This document shows, one piece after another, positions 1 to 12,301 of a stretch of 64,000 nt of DNA. The notes beneath the pieces were generated by a model, which saw nothing but the letters and a program-made list of their open reading frames with translations, was not told where the DNA came from and ran no database searches. Location: assembly GCA_020809705.1 (NCBI GenBank), contig CP085826.1:5394001-5458000 (forward strand), in the 5' to 3' direction. Within the stretch, counting starts at the first letter, position 1. Every line of letters begins with the position of its first letter. Origin of the DNA: Calonectria ilicicola (lineage: Eukaryota > Ascomycota > Sordariomycetes > Hypocreales > Nectriaceae). The translations under genes were made by a program, and so were the position numbers.

Positions 1-339
1 TCGAAATCCTTCAAGGATCTTAGAAGAAACCAGTTTCAAAAGAAGCACCGCTGTCTTGTAGCTATTGAATGCGAATGTGAGGCACCTACTAAGAAAAACG
101 AGTTTTGGGCGAGTTAGCGTCGCCGTGGTCTTCACTTTCAGTTACATTGCCATCAATTCTAGGTACCGCAACAGACCGGTTCCTAATGCACCAGCAGTAC
201 CAAGATTTCTGAGACTCATTAGAAGCAAAGGTTGAAATCAAGCTGACGACAACACAACCCCTCAAAGATCGTGCCTCGGTGCTATTTTCCGATGAGGCGT
301 CATAGAAACTTAACTACTCAAAATGTCAAGTTAAAAACT

Positions 340-435
340 AAAAAAGAAAAAATAAATAAAAATAAAATAAAATAAAATAAAATCATATACCGAATTTATT
401 TATTTTATTTTTATTTTTATTTTTTTTATTTATAG
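340..435. repeat. AT-rich low-complexity tract (AAAAT/TTTTA pentamers)
   Basis: Runs of AAAAT on the left half are followed by runs of TTTTA on the right half, so the tract could fold back on itself. The repeat-like segment described at 445-505 follows it directly. Confidence 0.75.
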
Positions 436-829
436 AGCAATTAAATAGGAAAAAGCAGATAGGGGACAATCTTTGAAGGGTTGTATTGTACTCATACACA
501 TTATCTGGACTACCATGTCATAGTAGTGATATAGTCAACCACGTGGGGAGAGGGCACCGTCCTGTAGGCACGGCCAAGAAGAGTTAGTCGGAACAGTCAT
601 TCAAGCTCATGAAGGCATATTTCACCAAGTGCTCGTAACCAAAACGCGAACCAGATGATCCACGCTCGAGGCACTGGGCTCAACTGCGGCGTGCTGGTGC
701 CTGGCAGGCAGTTTATGTTGCCTTCCAATGTTTTTCATTGCCCCTACCATTGTTGAGTTCTAAAGCACGCAGTACATATATTCAAGGCAACCAAACGTAC
801 TCGACGATGTACCTGCGGCGTGCCGGCAT

Positions 830-861
830 CTGGCACCTGGCACCTGGCACCTGGCACCAGG
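830..861. repeat. Tandem heptamer repeat CTGGCAC
   Basis: Four consecutive CTGGCAC-type units. A related but degenerate unit lies about 140 bases upstream. Simple sequence with no coding gene around it. Confidence 0.8.
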
Positions 862-3800
862 CCCAGGCAGCTTCCGTCCGTTGGGTATAAAATTTCCTTG
901 TTGATTCTCTCAATGAATTTGGCCCAAATCCTTTCCCTCCATGCAGTGACAGTCGCGCGTTTGCGCACGATTTGACGTCGACATCTTTTGCTTTCGGCGT
1001 GGACATAAACATGAAACCGACGTAGAGCTTGTTTTTCTGAGATTGCTTTGGTCAACGATTCATCAAAGCAAACTTGACCACGAGCCCTGACTATAACGTA
1101 ACGCCAGGTTGGATTAATGCGCCCCTCATAATGATGCTACCAAACTTTTCAATTGTATTGACCCAAAGATGGCCAAACACCAAGTTTCCAAATCTGGCGT
1201 AGAATGTTGGTGAGGCAGTAAGATCTTGCCCCATGTTATTGCTCCAGTGCGTGATATTTAATGCCACGAAACCAGTCTTCTGACGGTCAGGAGAAAATAT
1301 TGGCATGCCCCAAAACCCGTTCGAAGCATCGGTTTATGCGTTCAAGTAATATGGAGTCAATTTAGGCTTTCAGGTCGTGGCACGGGTAACTTGCTTTCAC
1401 CGTGTTGTCGTTTGCATTACAAAAGTCACAAACGATTCTTGGTGTATTGGAATTTGGTATTGGTAAAAACATGGTGTTTGCAGCCCATAGCGATATCGCC
1501 GAGGGATTAAGACAATGTTTTTCATCGAACGAAAGTATTTTTTCGCCGCTTTATATTTGCGTTTACCACATCTCCTCGAGAATCACGTCACCGAGTTGGC
1601 ATTCGCAGTGTTGAACTAGATCGGTGGTTTGAATGCCCTCAGTTGGAGCAGCGAAGCAATCGCGGTAAGTATGACGAAGTTTCATCACTTGCATTTTCTA
1701 TCCTAGTATGGCTACTTCGTCGCCAAGTTCTATATGTGAGTTAGAAAACAAATAAATTATGGTTTCTACTGGTTCTTTGGCTAATAGGCGAAATTGGTAG
1801 AGTTTCCGGATCCCTAAGGGGTACCCCTTAGGATTAGGTTTTCCCACCAAAATCGGCAAGAATTCAATTTTGGAGTTGTCGCTAGCTCGGTAATGGGGTG
1901 ATGGCACCAACTCTTCAAACTACATCTCAATGTTTCTAGTGCGCTCGGTTTCTAGATCCTCGCCGTCCGCCTCTTTATCAAATTTTCGACTCCTTCTCCG
2001 TAATACTTTAGTTCGCCATCTCCCACCTTGGCCCAGCATCTGTACAAGTTACCATCGCCACTCTATCCGAGCTGATGATATTTGTCTTGACAAATTTCCT
2101 CAATGTCTGTGGTTCTCCTTCTTGCCATGTTTCCAACCGAGAGCGTCCCGCCGTTATTGCTGTTCTCGCCATGTTCTCCCATCTCAAACTAGTGCTCCGT
2201 GTCTTATGATTCCCTTCCGAACTCCCCTTGCCACCTATTTGGCCAGGCTCATCCATGATGTTCCCAGTGTAGAGTGTCCGAGTCTTCTCCTGCTCCACTG
2301 TTCGTTCTTCATCTTTGTGCAAGCCGCCGAGCTACCCTCACCATCTCATTGTCCGCGTCTGAGATTCTTGACGTGCGTTTGCCGGTCTCCAGAGTTTCAG
2401 CCTTGAAGATATTTCCCCCAGCTCTCTCCAAATGCCTTTTGTCTCCGGTGAGACTTCATCTCGTACCACCACTTCGGTGTTCGCTTCAGGACAGTAGAGT
2501 AGCTGAAGAAACACTTTGTCGTGCTCAGATTTTTGCCTCGAGTCGTGTCTGTCTCGTGGGGGAGGAAGGATATTTCTTTCTTTGGGAGCGTGGTCGTCTT
2601 TGTAGTGGGGTTTTGGTGGTGGGAAGAGTTCTCCATGGCGGAGATCTTCATTCAGCATTTTGGAGAGGTGATTCTGATTTTGGGTTTGAGGAGATTCTTT
2701 GTGTTGAGGAAGGTATTCGGGGAGCTTGGGTTCGAGATGTTTGGCAAGAAGTTCTTTCGGAGGCAGAGGTTTCTTCAGACACGGAGTGGAGTTCCCACCG
2801 CATTTCGTCATCCTCACCTAGCGAACGTGTCTCGGTTTTCTCCCATGTTCTGAATGGTGAGAGTTGGGGGAGGGAGAAGTTTCTCGGTTCATTCCGTCAG
2901 CCGGGTTTCGAGTAGTTCAGAAAATCATGATAGCGGTTTTTTCATTTTCAATATGATGTTTGCAGGGAGATTTGCGTCATTCGAATTTTTTTCGTTTCGT
3001 GATTCTGGTGTCAGGTGCCAGAACGTTTTGCGTGTACTAGAAACCCTCCCGATTCTCGCGCAAGGGTGACATGCTTCGCGTTGTTCACACTTCTGGAACC
3101 GCCCTTCTCACCCGCGGCAATGTAGAAATTTTGGTGTGAAGGCTTTCATGAATGGCTATGTTTTTATTTGCTTTTGCACTACCTTGGTTTTGACAGCGTC
3201 CACGTCGGAGCTAAATTATAAATAATAATTATTATATAAATAAAGTAAATAAATAATTTATTTTCTTTTTTTTACGACTAAACTAATATTTTCAGGTAAT
3301 TGAGTTTTAAGGCGAGGAAGTTATAGGGGCACAATCTTTTAAGGGGTGTGTTATATACCATGTGAGAGGCGGGGAGGATAGTCAATTTGACGAGGGTAAG
3401 GGTGGCGAGACTGCACACCCGGGGAGGATACGGCGCAGAGTATCCCACGGATGGGCGCACTGGCCGGTTTGCACTGACTGGCACGCAGAAGAGTGTTTTG
3501 ACGCGGCATAGCTCATTGATTATCGCCTGAGAAGGAAAAGAGAATGTTCATACCAGTAAATACAGATGACGAATAAATTGAAGGGCAAAAAAAGAAAGAA
3601 GAAGAAGAAAAAAAGGCGGGCTTGGTACCTCACACGCAGTTCGGAGATGAAGAAGAAAATAAAAGGAGAAGAGAGGGAGAGGAGCTGAGACTTTATACCA
3701 ACAGCATAGCCATCAATTAAGTAATATGCAAGACTCAAACTAAATGGAAGATGGTAGATAGCAGGTGCCTACACCTCGCATGTACATCGACTAGTACGTC

Positions 3801-4221
3801 TCATTGCCTTGAATATGCAATACAATCCTTGAAAAGGTTGTGCACTCTTGCTTTTTTCCTACTGTGACTAACTAGCTTGCACATAAGAAATAGATCTGAC
3901 ATGAGTAAAATAAACAAATTAAAATAATTTGGATATAAGCCTTCTTATTTTATTTTATTTTATTTGCTGCTAAGTTGATATTCAATTGTCAATACGACCG
4001 AAAGCCACCCAAGGAGGTAGGCATGGATATATTCATCATTCTGATGAGAAAACGCAGATAGTCACAGAACTAGAAAGGGTAGGAAATAACATATAACTGA
4101 AGAGTGTTAGCATTATCATTTGTAACTTTGAGAGAAAGTTCTGGTGGAAGATTTTGCCAGAGAGCAAGCTATCACAACCGCCAGGAGTGGGGTTCAGCAC
4201 GATTGCGGAGGCTCAGAGCCA

Positions 4222-4231
4222 GTCACGTGAC
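4222..4231. promoter_or_regulatory. Palindromic GTCACGTGAC box upstream of TRM732
   Basis: A perfect 10-base palindrome with a CACGTG core lies 83 bases before the chosen ATG. CACGTG is the known core of bHLH (Cbf1-type) sites in fungi. The same core appears before the uL2, adenosine kinase and BUD31/NDUFA6 genes in this window. Binding is inferred from sequence only. Confidence 0.4.
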
Positions 4232-4313
4232 TAGTTGAGGGTTGGTTTTGGGAGATGGGCACCCTCTTTGCCAGTGAAAATCCGAGTTCAGATCGACCAG
4301 AAAATCCATCACG

Positions 4314-7300
4314 ATGCGGGACAACGCCCAGCAGGTTGACGAACTAATCGCCAACTCCAATCACATCTCAAAATGGGTTGAGGAGCAACCGAATGAGGAC
4401 CAAGCCAGGTGTGCAAACCCGTCGCAAATCTTCATCCATGTATTCTAAGAACAATATAGTTGGGCCCAATCAATTTTTGCCAAACTGCTTGACAATGCCT
4501 CGCAGCCAAGATCCTCCTCTGGGAACTCTTGTGTAAAACTCTGCGGCTTCGTGCAGCAAGCCTCAAAATCTCGTTCCCAACATCTTCGGTCATGGGCCTT
4601 CACCCAAGATGTCACTCTCAAGGTTTTCAACTTTTACATTGAGTGGAATGAAACTGACAACCACCGCTCAATGAGGCTGGTCCTGGATCTTTTGCCCCAG
4701 CTTATACGGCGAAATCCAGACGAGGCAGCAGCCCAGTCAACCAAGAGCGTCATTTTGGACAACCTTGTTTCCATTATTACAGGAAGATCGTCCAAGCCCC
4801 TGGCTAAATCGGCAATCAAAGCGCTCGATCACCTCCTGACCAAGAACATAGTCACTCTTGAGGAGATATATTCTAGTTTCGTCTCACTTCACCTAAATGT
4901 CACTTCGAGCAGTGAGATTGAAGTCTGGAAGGCCTTCTTCTTTGAGCTATTCCACTGGATGAGGTTACATTTTGTCTGCCCCGCCGCAGGGAGATTCATT
5001 GTTGTATTGTATCTTGCGCTGCGTCACCAGGCCCCTGAAAAACCTGTGGAACTCACCATTGAAATTTGGCACCAGTGGTTGCTGGAGACACTGAACGATG
5101 ATGCGTCTATCCTGGAATCGGTTAAAAATTATATTTTCCTCCCTCTTTTCAAGGCGGATAAGTCAGAAGCCCTGCTTTTCTTGACCAAAATGAACAACTA
5201 CGAAGCTGTTTCAGGGACTTCCACTTTAGACATTGCGGCGATTCTCCAGTTGGCCTCCCTAGAATCTGGTAAAAAGGTTGGCTTGGTAGAAGAACCATGT
5301 AAGGAAGCCCCCGGGCATCATTTATAGCACCTACTAACTATTACAGCCCTGGGAAATGACAAGCCCAGTGATGAGTCCTCAATTGTTCTCCACGAAAAGG
5401 TGCTTGAAAATGTTTTGGCGCATCCCTCACACGAAGTCCGGTCCTTTGCCTTTTCTCTTGTCATCAGCTCTCCTTCGACTACCCGGCCATATTCTTCCAC
5501 AGCGTTGGATCTCTTACGGAGGCATTTGGCAGCCTTCTTTTCGGATTCGGATGCTAAATTCCGCAATGATGTTACCAGCAAAGTTCGCGATATGTTCAAG
5601 AGAGTAAGAGGTGCCATTTTTGTGCTCAAGCGAAGCATTCCCCGAGCGGTGGCCAAAGGTCAAAAGAATGATGGCGCACAGAATTCTTCTACCAAGACAA
5701 ACCCCATTATCTATCGTGCCAATTTGATATCGCTACCAGAGACACAATTGGTAGATTGCCTAGAGTATCACGAAAAGTTCTTATTCTGGTACATTGGGTT
5801 TCTGTGCAGCGAATTGACTCCAACAGCCTCATACCAGCGACATATTGCGTCTCTCAAGGCTGTCAAGTTTATCCTTCACATGGAAGGAGAAAAGTCTAAG
5901 ACATGGGAGACACCGGATGATCAGGGAATTTTCTTTGATCAATTCGATGGCACATGGCTACGAGCCCTGTCCGATCTGATCATGGATCCTTTCGACGACG
6001 TCCGCGGCCACTCAGCAGATGTCCTGAAGGGAATATTTTCCGATAAGAGGTATAGACGTTTTCATTTGCTGTCTCAAGATGGCAAGGTTAATGCTTCTGT
6101 GGAACTCTCAGAGCTTTTGAAACGTGCAGAGGAATTGGCATCCCGAACGGCCAGAGCCGATCACTCTGATGGTGTGGCCAGAGTTTGCCAGCTCCTCTAC
6201 AGATTCTCTGGTAATGAAGAAGGCAGAATCTCTGTTCTTTCAACACTAATCAGTAGCCTGGAAACTAAATTGTCCGTGGCGGAAAGTGACCTAGGACGTG
6301 CTGTCTCAGAAGCACCACTCCATGGCGATTTTTCTTCGTTGTCCTACACTTGGCAGGTAGTCTCAGAACTGCAGTTCTCTGAAACTGAGCTTCAGGCTGT
6401 TCAGGGTCTTCAAGAACGCATCATGGTGTGCGGAGAAAGAGTGTGGGCAGCCGTCCGCGATATTCTCTGTGACGACTCACCGGAGGGCCATTTGCCTCAG
6501 GACTTGGAAGAGGTCGATGGTCTGGATACGAAGGATGTCTTGAGTTTCAGCTTCCGAGCTGTTCATGAAGCAAGGTAAGAAAGATTCATGTTTTCTCTCG
6601 TATACCTATTACTAACAAACATCGTAGCAATCTCATGCGAGCACTCGCTCTTTCCATCAAACAAAGCACTTGCCCAGGAAGAATTTATCCTTCAACTGAA
6701 TTGTATGAGAGGATTGGTAACCTCTCGTTTACCCAGCTATCAACTCTCAGACACCGCGGCGCATTCACAACAGTCGCGCTAACATTTTCGACTTGCTGTC
6801 AGCTGGTCAAGCACCTGAACTATGGACCCAATGGACCTCAGGGGCCCAGCTTACTTGAACAATGGTACCAAGGAACCATGGATGCCATCTTTTCCCAGGT
6901 CTCCACAACGCGAAGGTCTGCCGGTATTCCCGCCATGATGACTGGCGTCTTGTCTGCCAATGCGGCCAGCCCATCGTTTGAGCAAGTTATGGCCAAGTTG
7001 ATGGAAATCGCCAGCCTAGAAGCTCATGTCTCCAAAACCAATGGTTCCAACTTGCCTCAAGTTCATGCTTACAACTGCCTCAAGGACATCTTCAAAAGCT
7101 CGTACCTCACCGCGGTTGGAAACAAGTCCGAAAAGTACTTGACACAATGCCTTGAGCTAGCAGCAAACGGCCTCAGATCTGAACTCTGGGCGATTCGAAA
7201 CTGTGGCTTGATCTTCCTTCGCAGTCTGATTGATTGCCTCTTTGGCACTCACGAGAGCAAGGTCACCATGGAAGCGGGATGGGATGGCAAGGCCAATCGC

Positions 7301-9229
7301 ATCGCTTACCATCGATATCCTTCCCTTCCCACTGTACTTCTGAATCTTCTCAAATCGGGACACGAGGCCATGGCGCCGACTGCCACCGGGTCCGCGGCAG
7401 CGGAATCTGTATTTCCTGCACTGGACATTATTCGGCGAGCTGGCCCTCCCGAGTTGCTCCGAGATGAATTGCAGGTTCACATCGCCAAGTACCTTGCCAG
7501 TCCCGTATGGCATGTACGCGAAATTGCGGCACGAACGCTGTGCTCGTGTCTTTTGCACGACCAATGGCTCAATACCATCACCGTCCTAGCTAGAGAATCA
7601 GTACAGTCCGGAGACCAGAATATTCAGAACCAGGTGCACGGGGTGTTACTAACTCTCAAGTTTGTTATTGAGCGGCTTGAAGAGGTCATGTCGGATTGTC
7701 TCCAAGGTAAGCACCGAACATGAGTACATTTATGCAATATGTTTCTAATAAGTAGTAGGCGAGGTTTCCAAACTCGTTCAGTTCCTTGGAGAGTACTGGA
7801 GCCAAATCAAGTCTCTAGAGTCCCCCGAGATCGCTGCCGCATATCTCGAAGTCGTGAACTTGGTGCGAGCACTTCCCCTTGTGAACGGTGCCGAAGATCT
7901 CAGGTTTGAATTCCCATCCTTTGAGAAACCTCAAAGCGCTCTTCTCAGAGGGCAGCATGTGGTTCATCAGGTTTATGCAGCATACGAGTCTGAAAACGCA
8001 ATTGAAGGTCTTCGTTCTCTTCTATTGGGTAAGCAGCTGGGTGTGAATAGCTTAATCGTTGGCCTCGAGACTATTCCCAAGTTATGGAGTGTGTCAAAGC
8101 TCGCAGCCTCTGACCTCTCTGGCTTCTGCGATCTGTATCTTGAAATCTGCTTGACAGTCGGCCCAGCTGAGCCACGAGTTGTGGCGCTCAAGAATCTTAC
8201 AGAGATTCTTGATCACTCAATCCAGTCAGGCAATACGGCAGCCTTGCCATCCTCTTCCCTTACTCAGATTTGGAACAGCATGCCGTTGGGTCTGCTAAAC
8301 CCTGCCCTGGCCAACGCAATCATCAGAGCCAGTGGCTGTATTATGTCTATTTTGAGACAAAGTGAAGGTGTTTCTTCAACAGGAATCCAAAATTGGGGTC
8401 ATATGATGGCTGCTGCTGGCTTAGATGACAAGGTGCGTACATGATGCAATTTTCTCTCTCAGGATTTCGTACTAAATTGTTTCCTCAGGATTTCGATACT
8501 CGCATTTCCGCGGCAGAGTCTCTTTGCTCCTTCTTTAGCTTGCAGGGTTCAAAATGGGACGTCGAGGAATGTCTCCCGGCGCTCATCGCCCTGTACGACT
8601 CGTTGAATGATGACGACGATGACGTCAGAGAAGTCAGCACCGCTGCCGTCAAGAGCGTCCTCGGCCAACTCCTCGTGCCCATCGAGGCTGCTAACCGGCT
8701 CTTGGCCTGGTTGGCACAGCACTTTGGCCAAAGCTCAACGTTCCGACACATTGTGGCTCGCCGCATCTTTGGGGATGCCAAATTCCCGAGCACAGATAAC
8801 GGAGAGTTCAAGCTAGCAGATCAGCTCAGAGATGCCATGAAATTTGACGATTCCCTGTTTATCATTGAGGAACAGAATCTTTTCATCGATGAAGTCAGAG
8901 AGTCCCAGCGCTGGGTTGGCGTATTCGAGAGCCTACAGTGGGCATCTGGCGATGAAGTGCTCAAGTGGTTGACATCATCGGTTTATGGAGGTCTCCTCCC
9001 TACCGATGTTCTGAGCAATGAAGAGGACGGTCCTTTGGGGTATGCCTCCAAACCGCAAGTCTTTGCCATCCTCTCTCGCATTGTTCAAGCCGCGGCAGCA
9101 TTGATACATTGTCATCCTGATGCCAGTCAACGCGAGATGATCGAAAAATCCAGCCAGGTCCTAACGAGCGGAAAGGGTCACATCTCAGGCTTGCTTCTGC
9201 AGCCACTAAAAGGAAACGCACAAGGCTAA
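4314..9229 (+). CDS. TRM732: tRNA 2'-O-methylation cofactor Trm732/THADA homologue (DUF2428)
   Basis: Large helical-repeat protein of the THADA/Trm732 family. Yeast Trm732 partners the methyltransferase Trm7 to methylate the ribose of tRNA position 32. Exons: 4314-4408, 4460-5298, 5347-6574, 6628-7706, 7759-8432, 8489-9229; they join in frame to give 1551 residues, near the family's length (yeast about 1400). The family signature DUF2428 is clear: RRSAGIP at about residue 815, LPQVHAYNCLKDIF at about 865 and WAIRNCGLIFLRSL at about 910. The rest reads as leucine-rich helical repeats. Start: the first ATG in frame with exon 2, read across a 51-base intron. Intron 2 has a second usable donor at 5269, which would remove ten residues. 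The next gene is convergent, about 140 bases away. Ecm29 was considered because of the HEAT-like composition, but the DUF2428 motifs decide it. Confidence 0.88.
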
Positions 9230-9370
9230 ATAGAATAGAATAGATAAAATAAAAAGAAACTAAACGCTAAGATTCTAAAGTATCCCCAACGCCTTGCAGA
9301 AAAAGGAATCTCGTGTCACGCTTGCAGTTCCCAATGCACGCATATCATCCAACGCCCCCTTGCCTCCCGC

Positions 9371-11403
9371 CTAGGTTGCAGTTACGGTGGCTTTATTATC
9401 CAGAGCCCGCAGGCTTTTAAACGACGCGTCCGAGTCAGATCGATCCATCAATCCCATCTTGCCCAGCTTTCTAACCAGCATTGTATTTTGCGCCTGGAGC
9501 TCACCGACCTGGTTCTCGAGAAGTTCAATCTGCCGGTGAGCAAGGTCTCGCTCGGCACGGATCTTTTCGAGTTCCAATGTCAGGTTCGCCTTTTCTTCGC
9601 GCTCCTGCGCCTTGCGACGCCTGTCCTCAGCTTTTCGTTTCTCATTCTCCCGCTTCTCCTCAAGCTTGCGCATCTCCTTGCGGTATTTTTCTTCTTGCTT
9701 AGCTATCTCGCGTTCATGCTTTTCTCGCAGTTTAGCCAGAGTCGCGGCGTCCTTTTCTTTTTCACCTTGCATCTTCGTGTCTCTGCGCTGCTGCAGCTTG
9801 GCTACTTTTTCATCAAGCTTGCGGCGGCGCTCTTGAAGTTTCCTGATTTCTTTGTCATGCTGGTTGCTCTGTGGATTAGACCTCGAGGTTTCGGATTGGC
9901 TCTCTGTGGTACTTTCGGGGGTCCTCTCTGCGGTCACACTCCTTTCGAGCGCAGAAGCGAAACTGCGGATGGACGAAGCATCGCTGGCGGTGTCATCGTC
10001 GTGATGTTCGTCCTCATGGTGCTCTTCTTCAATGGTATGAGCCTCTGACATGCTGTCATTCGAGACATCCGAATAGGTGCCGCCAATTCTTAAAAGCCCA
10101 GAAGTAACAAGTGTGCTTGCCGCCCCAAACGCCCCAGTAATGATCCCATACAACCCGTTGCTACTAGGGATCATATTGTCATCGGAATCCTGTTCCATAT
10201 AGACAGGGTCGGCGCTGGTGATGGTCGTACGTGGTATCTCGGGCGCTTCCTCGTGTGCATCCGTTGTGTTGGTAGTCTCTGGAGCTTTGATGACATCATC
10301 CGTCCTAGTCGTTTCGAGCTTCTCGAAGCCCTTGGCAGATTTAGCAGTTAACCACTTAAGGAATTTCCCCGCATCGCCGATAATTCCTGGGGGAGTTCCC
10401 TTTTCGATCAAAAAACGTGGCACACTCCCGCCAGGATCGCTTCGAGTCACCATGATCCATTCAATGGCAACATTATCTCTATCAATAGTTGTGGAAGATC
10501 CGTGGCCGTCAGCAAGATTCCTTCGAACGGCCTCATCCCTCCCCAAGTCAACAGACGACAGAGATCGCCTAGTCGCTGTAGATTCTGCCGGAATTTCTCT
10601 GACAATTTCAACAGATTCGTAATTGCCGCGGATAATACCTTGGCGTGGAGGGCATTCGGGGTGCTCGCATGGTTTTGAAACCATCATAAACTGCCTAAGC
10701 GGACGTGATCCACTGGCTGTCTGGAAAGATGTTTCGGATGTGAGGAGTAGTGTTATAAAATCTCGCGGAGCCGTGGGACCTGGAAATTGGGCAGAAAGCT
10801 GGAAGACTGTAATAACATAGTTAGCATCTGGCTCTCTAAAGTAATGGAGGTGTGGAAGATATGCTTACCTTGTAGCTGGCCAATATCTTCGACAGAATGA
10901 TTCTCGACTCGCTTATCTGCCCCAATGCCTCGAATGTTGCCACTTCCCGGAGACCCTTGGATCTTCATGGTCTCTGCAAATTCAATATCCAATCCTTTCT
11001 TCCAGTCATCGAATGTTAACCCTTCATGGACGCTCCTGCGTGCAAACCACGCACCACGCCCGTCCTTGGACGCGAGCTTATAGACATTGATCCCCAAGGG
11101 ATTATCTCTGGCGTTGCCTTTGATCTCCTTCCACTCCTTGCGGAGTTCCTGAGACTGTGCGATAGCGGAGGCTTTCTGTCGCTGCAAGAGGCTTCGTTGA
11201 ACGTTGCCAGCCGCAGACTCCGTTTTCGAACGGGCACGCCCGGCGGGGGCGACCGTTGATTGACTGGGTGGCGCGGGGATAGATTCGACAACTGTTTGTG
11301 TCTCGGAAAACACGTCCTCAAGAAATTCTTTGAGATCGTCGAGAGGAACCTCGTCCCAATCGATGGGGCCCATGGCCCCAAGAGGTTCGTGGTGATTCAC
11401 CAT
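9371..11403 (-). CDS. DUF3074 (START-like) protein with C-terminal coiled coil
   Basis: Two exons, 10869-11403 and 9371-10806, with a 62-base intron; 656 residues. Residues about 118-338 match the fungal DUF3074 family, a START/Bet v1-like fold thought to hold a lipid-like ligand: WFARRSVHE, then RGIGADKRVE, then FPGPTAPRDFITLLLTSE across the splice, then EWIMVTRSDPGGSVPRFL. A glycine/alanine-rich hydrophobic stretch lies near 396-421. Residues about 493-623 form a strongly charged K/E/R coiled coil ending in a heptad-like LENQVGELQAQN. Ligand and cellular role are unknown. The upstream neighbour on the same strand is also a predicted lipid-binding protein (Sip3/Lam type). The family call is firm; any function is inference. 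Confidence 0.82.
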
Positions 11404-12301
11404 CGCTAATAAGAAGGAATTTTGGGGGAGATCAGACGTTCATACAGCACGATTAATTAGTTAGCGATGATATGATGGTAGGCGGATGGATGTTGGAAGA
11501 CGACGGCGCTGATGGTGCAGCGATAGATGCAAAGCAGAGAAGAGAATATGGGATAGGGAATAGAGAAGGGGGGAGGAAACTGGAAAGAGGAGAAAAAAGG
11601 TGGCACGGAAGAGATGGGAAACGGTGCGCCTCATTGACGTCAGGCCGTGACATACTCCCCGGCGCTCCGGCGAAGGCGGGGCCGTATTCGTGCTGACAAG
11701 GAACGAAGGTTTCGAGAGGGATCCACCGCCTTGTACGCGGAAACCCGATACGACGACGGGTGACTAAGAACAGGACACAACCATGTAATCTTCAGGAAGT
11801 GCTGCGAAAGATACGCCGAAAAATCGAAGGAATAGGGACAGATTAATAAATAAATAAATAAATAGGTAAATCTAAGCCTAAAGGATAAGCCAGATAAATA
11901 ACATAATGCCAAGTTGTTCCATTTATTTATGACGATTATTTATTGTATTGCTTTTTTTTTCCTGACCGCCTCGCCGGCGGAAAGAAATTTGAGCGAAAGT
12001 TCGGACTTGACCGAAAACCCGACACTTATGATACACATGCAGTCATCTTAGCTCGCTTAATACCCAATGCTAATTTGCTACCTAGTTCAAACATGTACAC
12101 CAAAAATGTTGCCCCGGAATGCGATACTCAACTACAAATGGTCTAAAATGAAAAAAGGGAATAAGAAAACAAAAACGAAAGAAAATCAAAACCTCGTTTG
12201 GTTTTGGTCTTGGTCTTGGCCTTATCCAACTCGCATGTGGTTGGCCAACAGGGCTGGCTTTGATCCGCCATGCCCAGCAATCGAGCATATGTAAAAAAGC
12301 C
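11404..12301. other. Intergenic: DUF3074 promoter and Sip3/Lam 3' end
   Basis: No gene seen. The right part is AT-rich, with an ATAA/AAAT microsatellite near 11847-11866. Open frames here are short and lack protein-like composition. Confidence 0.7.
11845..11866. repeat. AAAT tetranucleotide microsatellite
   Basis: About five consecutive AAAT units in the spacer between two minus-strand genes. Confidence 0.8.

Larger units (their letters stand above)
1..4313. other. Gene-poor left flank with AT-rich tracts
   Basis: No gene is supported here. The stretch has low-complexity AT tracts (about 340-435, 3220-3270 and 3920-3965), a purine-rich tract (about 3585-3625) and overlapping open frames on both strands between 1930 and 2915, none of which I recognise. 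Two degenerate copies of a repeat-like segment occur near 445-505 and 3325-3360. The last roughly 150 bases form the promoter of the Trm732-like gene. Composition suggests decayed repeat DNA, but no transposase or reverse transcriptase motif was seen. Confidence 0.6.

Noticed and set aside
4040..4100. TGATGA ... CTGA boxes resembling a C/D snoRNA
   Set aside because: The flanking bases do not form the terminal stem and no C'/D' boxes or clear guide were seen.
4314..9229. Proteasome adaptor Ecm29 as identity of the large helical-repeat protein
   Set aside because: The RRSAGIP and WAIRNCGL motifs of DUF2428 place it in the THADA/Trm732 family.
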